Shown here: one piece after another, positions 61,710 to 64,000 of the stretch | How positions within the stretch are numbered: position 1 is the stretch's first letter | Layout: each line of letters starts with the position of its first letter | Assembly (NCBI GenBank): GCA_910587055.1 | Contig: CAJUKY010000008.1 | Span: forward strand, 16,066-80,065 | Reading direction: 5' to 3' | From: Candidatus Gastranaerophilales bacterium | GTDB taxonomy: Bacteria > Cyanobacteriota > Vampirovibrionia > Gastranaerophilales > Gastranaerophilaceae | DNA: 64,000 nucleotides | Notes under the pieces: generated by a model | What the model saw: only the letters and a program-made list of their open reading frames with translations | The model's database searches: none | Told to the model about the DNA's origin: nothing | Made by a program: the position numbers and the translations under genes

Positions 61710-64000
61710 TTATTTTAATTTTTCTTTAATTTCATCTTCAATTTTTTGAAATACATCTTTGATATTTGTTATATTTTTGGCTGAACCCTGCGCCATCTGT
61801 GGTTTTCCTCCGCCTTTGCCTTCGCATTCTTTCATAATTTTTGAAACGATGTCGCCCGCGGATATTCCCTTTTTCACAAATTCATCACTTACTTTAGCTA
61901 TCACAAAACCCGCATTATCAGGCTTTTTCGAGCATAAAACAATGATTGATTCGCCGAGTTTTTTGGAAAACATTTCAAGACCGAATTTTAAGGCATTCGG
62001 GTTATGGTCTTCAATCAGTGTAATAAAGAGTTTGCCTGTTTTTTCGCCTATTTTTATATCCTGCGCTTTTGAAGCTAAAGATTCAAATTTTCCGCTTGTA
62101 ATTTGGGCTTCAAGTTCTGCTATGCGGGCATTTTGCGCCTTATTTTCCTCTGTTAATTTTTCAATACGTTCAGCAACTTCATCGGTTTTCAATTTGTATT
62201 TGTGGGCGATTTCATCGATTTGGCGGGCTTTTTCTGCCAGATAATCAAAGGCCGCATTTGAACATAAAATCTCAATTCTTCTTACTCCTGCTGAACTTGC
62301 GCCTTCCGATACGATTTTTGCGAGTCTTAAATCTTTGCTGTTTGATACGTGGCAGCCGCCGCAAAGCTCTTTGGAACAGCATTTTTCGCCTTCTTTTTCA
62401 TTTATAAAGCTTACCACGCGTACTTTATCACCGTATTTTTCTCCGAAAAGCGCCATTGCACCTGAATTTTTGGCTTCTTCTATATCCATAACCTCTGTTT
62501 TGCCGGTTAAGCCTTTATTTATCCAGAAGTTAATCAGGGCTTCGGTTTTAGCGATTTCATCCTTTGTCATTGCGCGCTCAAAAGAAAAATCGTATCTTGT
62601 TCTGTTTTCTTCCACCTGTGAACCTGCCTGATGCACCTGATTTCCGAGTGTATCAATCAATGCGGCCTGTAAAAGATGTGCTAATGAGTGGTGTTTCTCG
62701 ATTTCAGCCCTTTTTGCCGTATCAATTTTTGCATTTACGGCAGAATCTTTTGAAATAGAGCCTTTAACCCTGTGGGCAAAGACGTTTTGAACTTTAAATG
62801 TCTTTAAAACGTCTACAGTATCACCGTTTTCAAGCTCTAATACCCCGCTGTCGCCTATCTGGCCGCCTGATTCAGCATAAAACGGCGTTGTATCAAGGAT
62901 AACATCCGAAATATCATCTTCATTTGTAACTTCGACTTCTTCGCCGTTTTTAATTATGGCTAAAACCCTTGTCTTGGCTTCATTTTGCGTATATCCCACA
63001 AAATTTGTTGCAGGATGGTTTGTATAATTTTTATCATCCGCCAGAACTACCTTTTGCATTGAAGCGCGGGCACGCTCTTTCTGTTGTGCCATAAGGGTTT
63101 TGAATGCTTCTTCATCAACTTCCGTAAAGTGTTCTGCAGCGATTTCTTTTGTAAGCTCAAGCGGAAAACCGTATGTATCATAGAGTTTAAAGCAATTTTC
63201 GCCTGAAATAACCTTTTCACCTTTGGTTTTTGCTTCTTTTAAAATTTCTTCCATAAGGCTGTAACCGCGCTGGAGTGTTAATTTAAACCTTTCTTCTTCC
63301 TGAAGAATTGTCTTTTGAATTTTTTCAGCTTTTTCGGCTAATTCGGGGTACGCTTCTTTATAAATCGCTATAACCTTTTCTACGATTGGCTTTAAGAACG
63401 GCAATTCAAGCCCGAGCATATATCCGTGGCGCAGAGCGCGTCGTAAAATCATCCTTAAAACATAGCCCCTGCCTTCGTTTGAGGGAGTAATGCCATCAGC
63501 TATTAAGAAACTCACGCATCTTGTGTGGTCTGTAATAATTCTTAATGAAATATCGGTTTTTTCATCGGCACCGTATTTTTTACCTGAAATTTTACAAACT
63601 TCATCCAAAATCTGTTTTAAAAGGTCGGTTTCAAAAGTTGAAGCCACGCCCTGACATACCATTGCGATGCGCTCTAAGCCCATTCCTGTATCAACATTTT
63701 TCTTTTCTAAGGGCTGAAGATTTCCTTTTTCATCCTGAAAAAGCTCAGTAAATACAAGGTTCCAGATTTCAACCCATCTGTTGCATTCACAGGTTGCAAT
63801 AGAGCAGTCATCAGAGCATTTCAAGTGTTCGCCGAGGTCGTAATGGATTTCGCTGCAAGGGCCGCAGGAGCCTGAAATTCCGACAGGGCCCCAGAAATTA
63901 TCTTTTTTGCCCTTTTTTAAAATTCTTTCTTTTGGCACACCTGCTTTTTGCCAGATTTCACCTGCTTCATCGTCGTTTTCATATATTGTAATCCAGAGGC
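61710..64000 (-). CDS. alaS: Alanine--tRNA ligase (5' truncated by the window end)
   Basis: Class II synthetase with editing domain. The frame is open to base 64000; the missing part is about 130 N-terminal residues. It continues from TIYENDDEAGEIWQKAGVPK, then CGPCSEIHYDLG and the catalytic-domain motifs. Editing site: HHSLAHLLQAAL and CGGCHV (Cys in place of the usual Thr of CGGTHV). The C-terminal C-Ala domain ends in the GGGKPQMAQGSAK motif. A GTG at 63938 could be mistaken for the start but the frame continues upstream. Confidence 0.96.
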   Translation of the reverse strand, partial: LWITIYENDDEAGEIWQKAGVPKERILKKGKKDNFWGPVGISGSCGPCSEIHYDLGEHLKCSDDCSIATCECNRWVEIWNLVFTELFQDEKGNLQPLEKKNVDTGMGLERIAMVCQGVASTFETDLLKQILDEVCKISGKKYGADEKTDISLRIITDHTRCVSFLIADGITPSNEGRGYVLRMILRRALRHGYMLGLELPFLKPIVEKVIAIYKEAYPELAEKAEKIQKTILQEEERFKLTLQRGYSLMEEILKEAKTKGEKVISGENCFKLYDTYGFPLELTKEIAAEHFTEVDEEAFKTLMAQQKERARASMQKVVLADDKNYTNHPATNFVGYTQNEAKTRVLAIIKNGEEVEVTNEDDISDVILDTTPFYAESGGQIGDSGVLELENGDTVDVLKTFKVQNVFAHRVKGSISKDSAVNAKIDTAKRAEIEKHHSLAHLLQAALIDTLGNQVHQAGSQVEENRTRYDFSFERAMTKDEIAKTEALINFWINKGLTGKTEVMDIEEAKNSGAMALFGEKYGDKVRVVSFINEKEGEKCCSKELCGGCHVSNSKDLRLAKIVSEGASSAGVRRIEILCSNAAFDYLAEKARQIDEIAHKYKLKTDEVAERIEKLTEENKAQNARIAELEAQITSGKFESLASKAQDIKIGEKTGKLFITLIEDHNPNALKFGLEMFSKKLGESIIVLCSKKPDNAGFVIAKVSDEFVKKGISAGDIVSKIMKECEGKGGGKPQMAQGSAKNITNIKDVFQKIEDEIKEKLK

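Overview
The window looks like a chromosomal segment of an AT-rich, diderm-like bacterium. The best guess is a gut member of the Vampirovibrionia (Gastranaerophilales, the non-photosynthetic sister group of cyanobacteria). This is inferred from gene content and protein style: a cyanobacteria-like zinc-ribbon protein, small proteins with an N-terminal F-R/K-G motif, a large glycine-rich prepilin, and a SctU/FlhB homologue beside a FliA-like sigma factor. No 16S gene is present, so the assignment is unproven. Most of the sequence is ordinary, densely packed housekeeping DNA with two small accessory islands. No tRNA, rRNA, CRISPR array, insertion sequence or prophage was seen.

Layout. 1-8 kb (+): der (5' truncated), plsY, a malic enzyme with an extra internal block, then a fragment of the spc operon (rpsE, rpmD, rplO, secY, adk, map) with hairpins between rplO/secY and secY/adk. 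8-17.7 kb (-): a DNA repair and replication operon, polA, small exported protein, priA, a double-helicase AddB/AddA-like protein and a separate PD-(D/E)XK nuclease, with touching or overlapping ends. 17.7-25.1 kb (-): two TadE/TadG-like surface proteins, pnp followed by a lipoprotein gene, and an 869-residue glycine-rich prepilin. 25.2-35.2 kb: a small accessory stretch with two related mini-regulators, a protein resembling hybrid-cluster protein but without its metal ligands, a PdxA/four-carbon-acid-sugar-kinase pair, ssb, two paralogous 66-69 residue proteins, a CHASE2-GGDEF cyclase, two XRE regulators and an LCP protein. 35.4-45.2 kb: TPR protein, bioB-ruvA, glgA, two glycosyltransferases, and a pair of secreted proteins of which one has a zinc-protease HExxH motif and the other has lost it. 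45.2-50.2 kb: hisS, two F-R/K-G membrane proteins, prfB with the classical +1 frameshift, a compact type I toxin-antitoxin-like locus, and apt. 50.2-64 kb: a GT10 transferase, SctU/FlhB, sigma factor, malQ, a phosphoesterase, an MBL hydrolase, TPR protein, purA/cysS (divergent), rsmI and alaS (5' truncated by the window end).

The most interesting signal is at 49346-49613, between prfB and apt. A minus-strand consensus promoter drives a short RNA with a perfect Shine-Dalgarno and a 24-codon hydrophobic peptide. A convergent plus-strand promoter drives a short RNA antisense to the peptide mRNA. This is the layout of a type I toxin-antitoxin pair. Second is a pair of about 137-nt inverted-repeat elements (32489-32625 and 40843-40980). 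Their long stems differ in sequence yet stay self-complementary, and their internal blocks are shared.

Glycogen metabolism is represented by glgA and malQ; purine metabolism by apt, purA and adk; translation by prfB, hisS, cysS, alaS, rsmI and ribosomal proteins. All identifications come from reading motifs by eye; no database search was run.
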